DNA of 64,000 nucleotides, taken from Oceanicola sp. Its GTDB lineage: Bacteria; Pseudomonadota; Alphaproteobacteria; Rhodobacterales; Rhodobacteraceae. The stretch covers positions 105,505 through 169,504 of the forward strand of contig JAKVBK010000001.1 of NCBI GenBank assembly GCA_022447275.1. Reading direction: 5' to 3'. The notes under the pieces were generated by a model, which made no database searches, was not told the origin of the DNA, and saw only the letters and a program-made list of their open reading frames with translations. Below, in pieces: positions 53,642-62,081 of this stretch; position 1 is the stretch's first letter, and each line of letters starts with the position of its first letter. Position numbers and translations under genes: made by a program.

Positions 53642-54742
53642 ATGCGCAAAACCCCAACATCGCCAGACCTACGCTGGATCGGCATCGCCCTGCTGCTGGG
53701 CACAAGCGCTGGCGGACTGGCCGCGTATGTGGGTTTGCCTTTGCCGTGGATGCTGGGCCCGATGATCGGATGCACCCTGGCCGCGCTGGCAGGCATGCCG
53801 CTGGTGGCCCCGGGCGGCTTGCGCCAGTTCGTGATCCCGGTGATCGGCGTTTTCCTGGGCGCAAGCTTTCATGGCGACATGCTCGAACAGGCGGCATCCT
53901 GGGGGATCACAGCAGCGCTGTTGCCGCTGTTTTGCATCGCTGCGGCGACCATATCCTATGCGGTCTATCGGATGATTGGCCGCTATGATCCGATCACGGC
54001 CTTCTTCTCAGCAATGCCCGGCGGTCTGAGCGAGATGATGCTCTTGGGGGACGACGCGGGCGGCGACGGGCGGCGGATTGCCCTGGCCCATGCCACGCGC
54101 GTGCTGCTTGTGATTGCCAGTGTCGCATTATTTTTCGGCCTCGTATTGGGGGTAGACACTCGGGGCAGCGCCCGCAACTGGGTCACATTCGAAGAGGTTG
54201 GCCTGAGAGACGGCGCTGCGCTGGCGGCCTGTGCTCTGCTCGGCTTGGGATTTGCAAGAGGCGTCCGTCTGCCCGCCGGCGCCCTGTTTGGGCCCATGAT
54301 CCTGTCCGCCGCATTGCATATCAGCGGGCTTGTCACCGTGCCGCCCCCAACCCTTCTGGTGGTCTGCGCACAGATTTTTATTGGCACCGTGATCGGCTGC
54401 CGTTTTGTGGGCGTGGGCCTTCGGGAGGTGGCAAAGGACATGGCCTTGGGCGCAGTGGCCGCCAGCGGCATGTTGGCCATCGCGCTGTTCTTCGCCCAGA
54501 TTGTATATCTTCTGACAGAGCGGCCCATAGCACAGGCCTTTCTGGCCTTCTCGCCCGGCGGCCTGACCGAGATGAGCCTGCTCGCCCTCGCGATGGGCCA
54601 AGAGGTTGCCTATGTCGCCTCAGCGCATATTGCCCGCATCACATTGGTGATCTTTTCTGCCCCCGTGGCGTTTCGCATTTGGGGCAGCGCTCGCCGACGC
54701 GCCGAGAAATCACCGGCCCAGCGCCCCCCGACACCCCGATAG
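53642..54742 (+). CDS. AbrB family membrane transport protein
   Basis: A 366-residue membrane protein with about ten helices arranged as two repeats. GLPLPWMLGPMIGCTLAAL in the first half and LPAGALFGPMILSAALHI in the second are the AbrB-type duplication motifs; SAMPGGLSEMMLL and FSPGGLTEMSLLA are the matching loop motifs. The family (named after AbrB of Pseudomonas, an ammonia monooxygenase-regulation protein) is thought to be a transporter of unknown substrate. It is nine bases upstream of the amidohydrolase, so the two are linked. Confidence 0.88.
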   Translation: MRKTPTSPDLRWIGIALLLGTSAGGLAAYVGLPLPWMLGPMIGCTLAALAGMPLVAPGGLRQFVIPVIGVFLGASFHGDMLEQAASWGITAALLPLFCIAAATISYAVYRMIGRYDPITAFFSAMPGGLSEMMLLGDDAGGDGRRIALAHATRVLLVIASVALFFGLVLGVDTRGSARNWVTFEEVGLRDGAALAACALLGLGFARGVRLPAGALFGPMILSAALHISGLVTVPPPTLLVVCAQIFIGTVIGCRFVGVGLREVAKDMALGAVAASGMLAIALFFAQIVYLLTERPIAQAFLAFSPGGLTEMSLLALAMGQEVAYVASAHIARITLVIFSAPVAFRIWGSARRRAEKSPAQRPPTPR

Positions 54743-54751
54743 GAGCCCGCC

Positions 54752-55651
54752 ATGCCGGACACAAAGCCCCTCGGCAACCTCCCCATCGATCCCCCAACCG
54801 CACCAGAACATCCGCTGCCCCAAGGGGCCTGCGATGCCCATCTGCACATGCTGGCAAAGGAGGCGGCTTTCCCCTTGTGGGAAGGGCGCGTGGAAGACCC
54901 GGCCGAAGGCAGCCTGCAGGAATGGGTGGCGCGCCAACGTCGTCATGGCGCAACGCTTGGCCTCGGGCGCACGGTCGTCGTGCATTCGATCCTCTATGGC
55001 GCCGACAACGCGGTGACCTTGGCCGCCGTTGCCGCACTGGGCAAAGACAGAGCGCGCGGGATCGGGCTTGTCCGCGATGGGGCAGACCCGTCCGAGCTTG
55101 ACGCACTGGCCGCAGCGGGCGTGATGGGCATCCGATTGAACTACGTCCATGGCGGGGTGCTCAGTTGGGCGGGCGCAAAGGCGTTGGCCCCGGCGCTGGC
55201 CGCGCGGGGGATGCACATTCAGATGTTGCTGCATACCCATCAGCACATGACAGAGATCGCAGATGACCTGCGCGATCTGCCGGTTCCGGTCTGTTTCGAC
55301 CATATGGGGTGGCCGGATGTGTCCCTTGGGGTGGATGATCCCGGATTTCAGACGCTGTGCGCCCTTCTGAAAGACGGGCTGGCATGGGTCAAACTTTCGG
55401 GCGCATACCGGCTGGCGCGTACGCCTGCCACAGTGGACCCATTTGCGAAAGCGTTGCTCGATGCGAACGACACGCGCTGTGTTTGGGGCTCTGATTGGCC
55501 GCATATCATGTTGGCCGATGCCGAACAGCCCGACTCCGGCGCCCTGTTGACCCAGTTGATCGCATGGTGCGGCGGCAGTGCGGATCGACTGCACCGGGTT
55601 TTGGTCAGCAATCCAGAAGCGCTTTACGGGTTTGATCCAAGCCGCCGCTAA
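54752..55651 (+). CDS. Amidohydrolase family protein (TIM-barrel metal hydrolase)
   Basis: A 299-residue enzyme of the amidohydrolase-2 family. The metal-binding HxH pair is His30 and His32 in GACDAHLHML. VCFDHMGWPDV carries a further histidine, and VWGSDWPHIML has the catalytic aspartate. The closest family pattern is 2-pyrone-4,6-dicarboxylate lactonase (LigI) and related lactonases. It is nine bases after the AbrB-type membrane protein, suggesting uptake followed by hydrolysis of an organic acid or lactone. Confidence 0.85.
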   Translation: MPDTKPLGNLPIDPPTAPEHPLPQGACDAHLHMLAKEAAFPLWEGRVEDPAEGSLQEWVARQRRHGATLGLGRTVVVHSILYGADNAVTLAAVAALGKDRARGIGLVRDGADPSELDALAAAGVMGIRLNYVHGGVLSWAGAKALAPALAARGMHIQMLLHTHQHMTEIADDLRDLPVPVCFDHMGWPDVSLGVDDPGFQTLCALLKDGLAWVKLSGAYRLARTPATVDPFAKALLDANDTRCVWGSDWPHIMLADAEQPDSGALLTQLIAWCGGSADRLHRVLVSNPEALYGFDPSRR

Positions 55652-55675
55652 AGCGCGCCGATGACCCCGGCACAA

Positions 55676-56047
55676 TCAGAACGGCATCAGGGGCAGCAGC
55701 AGCACAATGGCAAGCGCGAGGATCACAAGGTTGAACAGCAGGCCTGTCACCATGCCGAGCAGGATGCCGATGCGCCGCTGGCGGGGATCAACTTCGCGCA
55801 AATGACGGACGGCAAGATCGAAATCCGCACGTGTCTGGGCAAGATCAACCTGCTTCATCAGCTTGGGATGAGCGCCCAGCCGCGCCGCATCGGCCACGCC
55901 ACGGGCAGCCTTGAGAACATGGCTCGGCAGAAGGGTGCGGGCCAGCATCAACTGCCCCTTCAGCCCGGCGCGGCGGCGAATGCCGAGCCGCTCCTTGAGC
56001 AGGGTTGAGATTTCATCCGCCATTTGTTGCGGGTCAGTAACAGCCAT
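55676..56047 (-). CDS. Small membrane-anchored protein of unknown function
   Basis: A 123-residue protein. The N-terminal 90 residues are soluble and mostly helical (KERLGIRRRAGLKGQLMLAR), followed by RQRRIGILLGMVTGLLFNLV and a hydrophobic end ILALAIVLLLPLMPF that could be one or two helices. I do not recognise a named family. The start MAVTDPQQ is chosen because residues from the longer upstream frame are non-homologous in appearance. It converges on the amidohydrolase. Confidence 0.7.
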   Translation of the reverse strand: MAVTDPQQMADEISTLLKERLGIRRRAGLKGQLMLARTLLPSHVLKAARGVADAARLGAHPKLMKQVDLAQTRADFDLAVRHLREVDPRQRRIGILLGMVTGLLFNLVILALAIVLLLPLMPF

Positions 56048-56214
56048 GGCGCATTGATAGTCAGACCACCGGGCGGGGCAAGGCAAGCACTGCCAAACAT
56101 CGCTGGTGTGTTGCAGGCCCACCCCAGTTCAAGCCCACTGATGCCACTTGCAAAACCGCGCCCGAATATCCGCTTCGGCTGGACGCCCGCACGCCACACC
56201 GCTACCCAAGAGCC

Positions 56215-57000
56215 ATGTTGCAAACATATGCCTTTGGGCCCGAGGCCACCGCCCAAACACCCCCGTTGCTGATCGCACACGGGCTGTACGGATCTGCACG
56301 CAATTGGAATGTGATCGCCAAGCGGATGTCAGCCAACCGCCCGGTGATCAGCGTGGATATGCGCAATCATGGGGACAGCCCCCGCGCCGCACAGCAGGGC
56401 TATGAAGACATGGCGGCAGACCTCGCCGAGGTGATCGCGGCCTGCCCCGGCGGCAAAGCCCATGTGATGGGGCATTCGATGGGCGGAAAGGCTGCGATGG
56501 CCCTGGCCCTCACAAAGCCGGAACATGTCGCAAGCCTGCTGGTGGCCGACATTGCCCCCGTCTCCTATGGGCATACCCAGCTGCCCCTCGCCAAAGCGAT
56601 GATGGCAATGGAGATCTCAGACCTCACCAGCCGCGGCGCCGCAGATGCCCGACTGGCCGCAGAGGTGGATGATCCCGGCACGCGCGCATTCCTTTTGCAA
56701 TCGCTGGACCTGCGGGCAAATCCCCCCCGATGGAAGCTTAACCTTCCCGTGCTCGCAGCCGAGATGGACAAGATCATCGGCTGGCCCGACACGTTGACTG
56801 GCCCATTTAACGGGCCGGTTCTGTTCCTTTCAGGGGGCGCGTCCGACTACGTGCAACGCGCGCACCGGCCGCGTATCAAGGCCCTGTTCCCCACCGCACG
56901 CTTCGCCAGCCTGCCCGAGGCTGGGCATTGGCTGCATGCTGACAAACCGCGCGCATTTGAAGCCTCGCTTGCCGCTTGGCTAGAGCGGGTGGAACGCTGA
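56215..57000 (+). CDS. Alpha/beta hydrolase, YbfF-type esterase
   Basis: A 261-residue esterase. HGLYGSARNWNVIAKR is the oxyanion region, SVDMRNHGDSPR is the typical strand-4 motif, MGHSMGGKAAMALAL contains the nucleophile serine, VADIAPVSYGH follows, and the histidine is in LPEAGHWLHADKP. It resembles YbfF, a small acyl esterase. It stands alone between the small membrane gene (divergent) and the sugar operon (convergent). The natural substrate is not known. Confidence 0.9.
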   Translation: MLQTYAFGPEATAQTPPLLIAHGLYGSARNWNVIAKRMSANRPVISVDMRNHGDSPRAAQQGYEDMAADLAEVIAACPGGKAHVMGHSMGGKAAMALALTKPEHVASLLVADIAPVSYGHTQLPLAKAMMAMEISDLTSRGAADARLAAEVDDPGTRAFLLQSLDLRANPPRWKLNLPVLAAEMDKIIGWPDTLTGPFNGPVLFLSGGASDYVQRAHRPRIKALFPTARFASLPEAGHWLHADKPRAFEASLAAWLERVER

Positions 57001-57065
57001 GCTCGGTGCGCAAATCCGCCCCACAGCCCCCCGCGTCAGATCAGTTAATCGGCCGGTACAGCAGA

Positions 57066-58112
57066 TTACACGCGCAGCCCTTCTGCGTCGAAGAACGATA
57101 GCTTTTCCGCCATGAAGCTGAGGCCCACGGCATCCCCCACCTTCACGGTGCTGTCGCCATCGGTGCGCACAGTCAGGTTGCCAAGTCCGGGGCAATCGAC
57201 CACGACAAAGGAATCCGCCCCCAGATATTCCACCACATCAACAGTGCCATCACACTGGCCGGTTCCCGCAGCACCGATGGTAATATGTTCGGGTCGGATT
57301 CCCAGATGGGCCGCCGCGCGCGTGCCTGTGAAAGCCCCACCGCGGTTTTGCGGCAGGCTGAAGCTGCTTCCCTCAGTGTGGCAAGGCAGAATGTTCATCT
57401 TGGGGGATCCGATGAACTGCGCAACAAAGAGGTTCTGGGGACGCTCGTACAGCTCCTTCGGGGTGCCCACCTGCGCGATCTTTCCGAATTCCAGCACCAC
57501 GATGCGATCCGCCAACGTCATCGCCTCAACCTGATCATGGGTCACGTAGATCATGGTCGCCCCCAAGCGCTGGTGCAGCTTGGCGATTTCAAGGCGCATC
57601 TCAACGCGCAATGCCGCATCGAGATTGGACAAAGGCTCATCAAACAGGAAGGCGGTGGGGTCGCGCACGATGCAGCGCCCGATCGCAACCCGTTGCCGCT
57701 GGCCGCCAGACAGGTCTTTGGGCCGCCGATCCAGATATTGCTCGAGCTTGAGCACCTCCGCAGCGGTGTTGACCGCGGCGTCGATCTCGGCGCGCGATGC
57801 ACCTGCCGTTTTAAGGGGAAAGCCCATGTTGTCGCGCACGGACATATGCGGATAAAGCGCGTAGCTCTGAAACACCATGGCGAGGCCCCGCTTGGCTGGC
57901 GGTTCGGCCGTGACATCAGCACCATCGATGCGCAGGGCGCCCCGGCTGATATCCTCCAGCCCACCAATCATCCGCAGCAAGGTAGACTTGCCACAGCCCG
58001 AGGGGCCCACGAACACGATGAACTCACCATCTTCGATCTCAAGGTTGACCCCCTTGATGACCTGCGCCTCGCCGAACCACTTTTCGACACCGTCAAGATT
58101 GATCGCACCCAT
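57066..58112 (-). CDS. Sugar ABC transporter ATPase (UgpC/MalK family)
   Basis: A 348-residue ATPase. Walker A is GPSGCGKST at residues 36-44, the signature is [14 protein letters not shown], and Walker B with the D-loop is [14 protein letters not shown]. The C-terminal TOBE/MalK-like domain includes [12 protein letters not shown], and the protein ends in [10 protein letters not shown]. It energises the two permeases of this operon. Its ATG overlaps the stop of the hydrolase gene (ATGA). It is the last gene of the operon on the minus strand. Confidence 0.94.
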   Translation of the reverse strand: MGAINLDGVEKWFGEAQVIKGVNLEIEDGEFIVFVGPSGCGKSTLLRMIGGLEDISRGALRIDGADVTAEPPAKRGLAMVFQSYALYPHMSVRDNMGFPLKTAGASRAEIDAAVNTAAEVLKLEQYLDRRPKDLSGGQRQRVAIGRCIVRDPTAFLFDEPLSNLDAALRVEMRLEIAKLHQRLGATMIYVTHDQVEAMTLADRIVVLEFGKIAQVGTPKELYERPQNLFVAQFIGSPKMNILPCHTEGSSFSLPQNRGGAFTGTRAAAHLGIRPEHITIGAAGTGQCDGTVDVVEYLGADSFVVVDCPGLGNLTVRTDGDSTVKVGDAVGLSFMAEKLSFFDAEGLRV

Positions 58113-59374
58113 CACTTCGCTCCTGCAGATGGCGAGGCCCATGCCAGCCAGACGGCTGCCGTCCACGTAAAGGTTCCGCCCCCTGCCGGCGCACCGGTAA
58201 GCGGATCAAAATACTCGGCAAAGCCATGCTGAGCCATCAGACTTGCTGTCTTGGAGCGCAGCGCCTCGGCCTCTTCCACATGGCCCATATCCAACAAACC
58301 CCGTGCGATCAGCGCATTGAACATCGCCCAGGTGGGCCCTCGCCAGTATCTTTTGCTGTCAAATTCAGCAGCCCCAACCTTGTGGCTGGGCACCGGATAG
58401 GGGCTGGCAGCAAAGGCCGCCTGCAGTTCCGCCATCATTTCCGGGCTTTCAATTCCCGCATACCAGTTGAGGAAAGACGCGTTTGTGATGTGGCCCGTGT
58501 GCGCGCCTGTACGCAGGTTGATCGCGGTATAGTGGCCCTCAGGTGTCTTGAGCGTCTCGCTGCCGGCAATGAGCATCTGCGTCCAGCTGTCTATTTCGGC
58601 GCGCGACTCGCCCAGCGCATCCGCAAGCGCTGCCAGATCGCGATTGGCACGCAGCAGAATGAACGTCATCGTTGGATCAGCCACGCGGAACGGGGCATCC
58701 CGGGCCAGCGCCGCGTCATCCCAACCCAGCCGACGCCCGCGCTGCACCAGCCAGATATAGCGGTCATAATCCGCTTTGGTTGGCCGCATCGCTGGATCAA
58801 CATGGGCCGTGTCCCGGCGGGTGTACTCACCCACGCCCTCAGGATCGATCAACGCCATGGCGCTGTCCCAATCAGCGGTGTTGTCGCGGCCCGCTTCCCA
58901 AGGATGCGTAATAAAGATCGCACCAGCCTCAGAGCGCCATGCCATGAACCACCGATGCCAATCCTTCATCTTGCCAAACAGACCGCGTGCGCGGGCCAAA
59001 CCCGCCTCCATATCCGTCTCCAAAACGGCGCGGGCAAAGGTGGCTGCAACGGGCGGTTGGCTGATCCCCGAGGACGGGATTGGCCCGTTTGACGCCCCCC
59101 AGACTTCAGGCCCAGGAAAATAGCCGGGATCGGGCTTGTGAAACAGGATATGAGGCACCATCCCAGAGGGCCATTGCCCGGAAAAAAGGGTCTCTAACTC
59201 CTGCCAGGCCCGATCGATATCAAACCGGGCAAAGCCCCAGGCCGCAAACGCACTGTCCCAGTTCCATTGATACGGATACAGGCCCGCTGTCGGCAGCGTG
59301 TAGCCACCCCTGTCATTCGCTGTCAGGATTTCACGGGCGCGCCGATCCAGCGTTTCGATATCCATTTGGGTCAT
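58112..59374 (-). CDS. GH63-like intracellular glycoside hydrolase
   Basis: A 420-residue protein without a signal peptide. [16 protein letters not shown] near residue 35, [14 protein letters not shown] (Asp164 as likely general acid) and AEYFDPLTG (Glu387 as likely base) match the glucosylglycerate/mannosylglycerate hydrolase branch of GH63. Its place between permease and ATPase genes means it works on an imported glycoside in the cytoplasm. Trehalase-like or other alpha-glycosidase activity is an alternative. Start and stop both overlap neighbours by ATGA. Confidence 0.82.
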   Translation of the reverse strand: MTQMDIETLDRRAREILTANDRGGYTLPTAGLYPYQWNWDSAFAAWGFARFDIDRAWQELETLFSGQWPSGMVPHILFHKPDPGYFPGPEVWGASNGPIPSSGISQPPVAATFARAVLETDMEAGLARARGLFGKMKDWHRWFMAWRSEAGAIFITHPWEAGRDNTADWDSAMALIDPEGVGEYTRRDTAHVDPAMRPTKADYDRYIWLVQRGRRLGWDDAALARDAPFRVADPTMTFILLRANRDLAALADALGESRAEIDSWTQMLIAGSETLKTPEGHYTAINLRTGAHTGHITNASFLNWYAGIESPEMMAELQAAFAASPYPVPSHKVGAAEFDSKRYWRGPTWAMFNALIARGLLDMGHVEEAEALRSKTASLMAQHGFAEYFDPLTGAPAGGGTFTWTAAVWLAWASPSAGAK

Positions 59375-60582
59375 CCTTTGACACTCCCGGCGGTCAGGCC
59401 TTTGGTCATGAAACGCTCCAGCCCAAGGAAAAGGGCCATGATCGGAACGGTCGCGATCACGGCGCCTGCCATCAGGTGCTGGCGCGGTATTTCTGAAGAG
59501 TTGAGCGACGCGATGCCCCGCGTCAGGGTGAATTTGCTCGGATCATCCAACAGCATGAATGCCAACAGAAACTCGTTCCAGGCGATCATGAAAACATAGA
59601 GGCTGACCGAGGCCATCGCTGGCAGGGCAAGGGGCAACGTGATCTTCCAGATCACCTGAAGCCGGTTCAAGCCGTCCATCAGGCCGGCCTCCTCCACCTC
59701 ATGGGGCAGACCGCGAAAATAGCCCTGCAGCATGTAAAGCGCCACGGGGATCGTGGTGACCGGATATATCAGCAGAATGCCGATGATCGTGTTGCGCAGC
59801 CCAGTCACGGAGAATGCAATGTAGATCGGCAAGGCCAGCACGATCACAGGGACCATGTAAATCAGCAGGATCGACCGCGAAAACACCGCCTGCCCTTTGA
59901 ACCGCAAACGCGCCACCGCATAGGCCCCTGGCACACTGAAAGCCAAGGTGATCGCGACAGTCAGCACCGATATCAGCGCAGAATTCAGCAGATAGGTGCC
60001 AAAATTGAAATCTGCAAAAAGCTCCTGATAGCTGCGGAACAAATCCCAGCCCTTGTCCAGGTCCAATGAGAAATCCAGCGGGTTCGCAACCAATTGCTGT
60101 TGGCTTTTCAAACTGGTCATCACCATCACAAAGAACGGAATGGCGACGATCGCGGTGAAGAATATGTAGCCAAAGCCAGTGAGGAATTTGATCACACTGT
60201 CTTCGAAAAGATGGCGGTTCAACGCCCCCATCGGCAACGCCCCGACAAAAGACGCCATCGGCCACCCAACGGCTATCCCCATCAGAACGCCAGCCCCCAG
60301 CTTGCCCGCCAGCGGCACCCCATCCGTCAGCACAGGGCCGATCCCGAGCAAAAGCGTTGCCACGAACAACACCACTCCCGCAGCCATCGCGGGCCGCACC
60401 GCCGGACGGCCCAACAACGCCAACCCAATGGGCGCACCGAAAAGCACACTCCAAAGAAACGAGGGGCGGAAGGCGTCGCCCGTGGCAAAACTCATAACCA
60501 CCGCAACCGTAATCGCCGCCACGAAAACCCACAGCACACCGATCAAGGGCCCCGTCACATATCCGAACCGCAAGAACTTCAT
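59371..60582 (-). CDS. Sugar ABC permease, MalG-type, with N-terminal extension
   Basis: A 403-residue permease, against about 280 residues for a usual MalG-type protein. The MalG core starts near residue 130 (FLTGFGYIFFTAIVAIPFFV) and has EEAGLMDGLNRLQVIWKITL, the EAA loop, near residue 310. The first 125 residues add about four extra helices (beginning GPLIGVLWVFVAAITVAVVM). The ATG at 60582 is preferred over one 39 bases upstream. It is coupled to the hydrolase gene by ATGA. Confidence 0.9.
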   Translation of the reverse strand: MKFLRFGYVTGPLIGVLWVFVAAITVAVVMSFATGDAFRPSFLWSVLFGAPIGLALLGRPAVRPAMAAGVVLFVATLLLGIGPVLTDGVPLAGKLGAGVLMGIAVGWPMASFVGALPMGALNRHLFEDSVIKFLTGFGYIFFTAIVAIPFFVMVMTSLKSQQQLVANPLDFSLDLDKGWDLFRSYQELFADFNFGTYLLNSALISVLTVAITLAFSVPGAYAVARLRFKGQAVFSRSILLIYMVPVIVLALPIYIAFSVTGLRNTIIGILLIYPVTTIPVALYMLQGYFRGLPHEVEEAGLMDGLNRLQVIWKITLPLALPAMASVSLYVFMIAWNEFLLAFMLLDDPSKFTLTRGIASLNSSEIPRQHLMAGAVIATVPIMALFLGLERFMTKGLTAGSVKG

Positions 60583-60621
60583 CGCGCGTCCTCCGCACGG
60601 GCCAACAAAGCGCAGGCGCAC

Positions 60622-60683
60622 ATCATATTGGCGAAAATACTCCGGGGTGAGGCCCGCAAGGGCCGAGGGGCAGCGCCCCCTCG
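60622..60683 (-). repeat. Dispersed GC-hairpin repeat, copy f
   Basis: Starts ATCATATTGGCGAAAATACT then CCGGGG, followed by GGCCC/GGGCC and GAGGGGC/GCCCCCTC stems. It lies between the two permease genes of one operon, which makes simple full termination unlikely. Confidence 0.65.
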
Positions 60684-60706
60684 CCCACCAGCAAGATAGC
60701 GCCCAG

Positions 60707-61945
60707 TCATAGCCCTTCCTCCCGGCTCACGAACTTGAAGAAGAAGATCGAAAACGTCAGCAAGCACAGGAAAATCACAACGGCGACAGCCGCACCCGCC
60801 CCGATATTCGAGACCGCAAAGGCCTGCTCATACACGTTCACTGTCAGGGTCCGGGTGCCTGCATTGCCCCCGGTCAGCAGGAAAATGTCGTCGAACTTGT
60901 TGAAGGTCCAGATAAAGCGCAGCAGGAACAACACCGAAAGAATGCCCAGCAGCATGGGCAGGCTCAGATACCAGAATTTCTGAAACGGAGAGGCCCCATC
61001 CATATCAGCGGCCTCATACATATCCGTGTCGATCGACTGCATCCGCGCAAGGATGAACAGGAACGATAAAGGGAAATACCGCCAAATCTCGAAAACAGTG
61101 ACCATGATCAGCGCGAGCGGACGCTCACCGAAAAAGTTTATCGGCTGATCGACAACGCCCATCTGCACCAGCAACGCATTCGCCGATCCAGAGAATGGAT
61201 CAAAAAGGATCAACCAGGAAAACGCGACCGCGATAATCGGGGCCACATACGGGAACAGATACAAGCCCCGCAAGATACCCTGTCCACGAAAATTTTTGTT
61301 GAGCAGCAGGGCCGCAAACAACCCCACCGCCAGCGCGCCTACGGTGCCAAACACGGTGTAGAAAATGGTCACCCAAAGCACCGAGAAGAACTCGTCTCCA
61401 TCAAAAATCCGCGCGAAATTCTCAGTCGTGAACTCAAAATTCGTCAGGATGTTATCAGCTGTTGCCGTAACCGCCGGGGCAGAGCCTTCAACGGCTTCTT
61501 CGGCCAACTCTTCATCCCCTGTGACAGTGACCGGCAGACGCAAACGTTCATTAAAGCCCCCCTCGATCGTGCCAAAGGTGCAGGTTAACAGGCGCTCCGT
61601 CAGGCTGCATTCGGCAGGCAGATCCTGCGGCAGCAGGGTCACCATGTCAGGCAGGGTATCCGTGAAACTGACATCCTCCACCGTGACATCGCGCGAAGAA
61701 TTGCGGACCCGGTATTGAATGCGCAGGCTATCGCCTGACCCACGCAGGCTTTCCCGGACCACAGCTGTGGCCGGACGGAGGTCCGCCAAGCCGATAGGCT
61801 TGAAGCTGATCCAGAAGATCGCAAGCAGCGGCAACACCACCACGAGGGCGACGGAAATCAGCGTGGGCGCCAACATGCCCCACGCTAAGCGCGCTTCACG
61901 GCGCGCAAGCGGCGTTGTGCCTTTAGGAGGTGTCGATGTCGTCAT
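60707..61945 (-). CDS. Sugar ABC permease, MalF-type, with inserted Ig-like (DUF11) domain
   Basis: A 412-residue permease. The first helix is GMLAPTLISVALVVVLPLLA (residues 23-42). About 115 extra residues then follow before the usual core (TTENFARIFDG, residue 173 on). Inside, residues 72-143 read like a DUF11 beta-sandwich: SLRIQYRVRNSSRDVTVEDV, then FTDTLPDMVTLLP, with Cys113 and Cys122 spaced for a disulfide. This segment would lie in the periplasm and could dock the binding protein. The core has EAADMDGASPFQKFWYLSLP as EAA loop. It is downstream of the binding-protein gene. Confidence 0.9.
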   Translation of the reverse strand: MTTSTPPKGTTPLARREARLAWGMLAPTLISVALVVVLPLLAIFWISFKPIGLADLRPATAVVRESLRGSGDSLRIQYRVRNSSRDVTVEDVSFTDTLPDMVTLLPQDLPAECSLTERLLTCTFGTIEGGFNERLRLPVTVTGDEELAEEAVEGSAPAVTATADNILTNFEFTTENFARIFDGDEFFSVLWVTIFYTVFGTVGALAVGLFAALLLNKNFRGQGILRGLYLFPYVAPIIAVAFSWLILFDPFSGSANALLVQMGVVDQPINFFGERPLALIMVTVFEIWRYFPLSFLFILARMQSIDTDMYEAADMDGASPFQKFWYLSLPMLLGILSVLFLLRFIWTFNKFDDIFLLTGGNAGTRTLTVNVYEQAFAVSNIGAGAAVAVVIFLCLLTFSIFFFKFVSREEGL

Positions 61946-62040
61946 CTAAGCCCTCGCAGGTGGAAGCCTGCACATACCACCCCCGTCCGCAGACCCTGTC
62001 CACGGCAATCCTGGCGCGTATGTGGAAACGGAGATCTGCA

Positions 62041-62066
62041 GTGGCCCCGGGGATGTCCGGGGCCAC
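62041..62066 (-). promoter_or_regulatory. Hairpin directly after the sugar-binding protein gene
   Basis: GTGGCCCCGG (62041-62050) and CCGGGGCCAC (62057-62066) are perfect complements around a 6-base loop, 15 bases past the SBP stop. No T-run. It fits an mRNA-stabilising or partial-stop element between SBP and permeases. Confidence 0.6.
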
Positions 62067-62081
62067 GCAGGCGGGAGAAGA

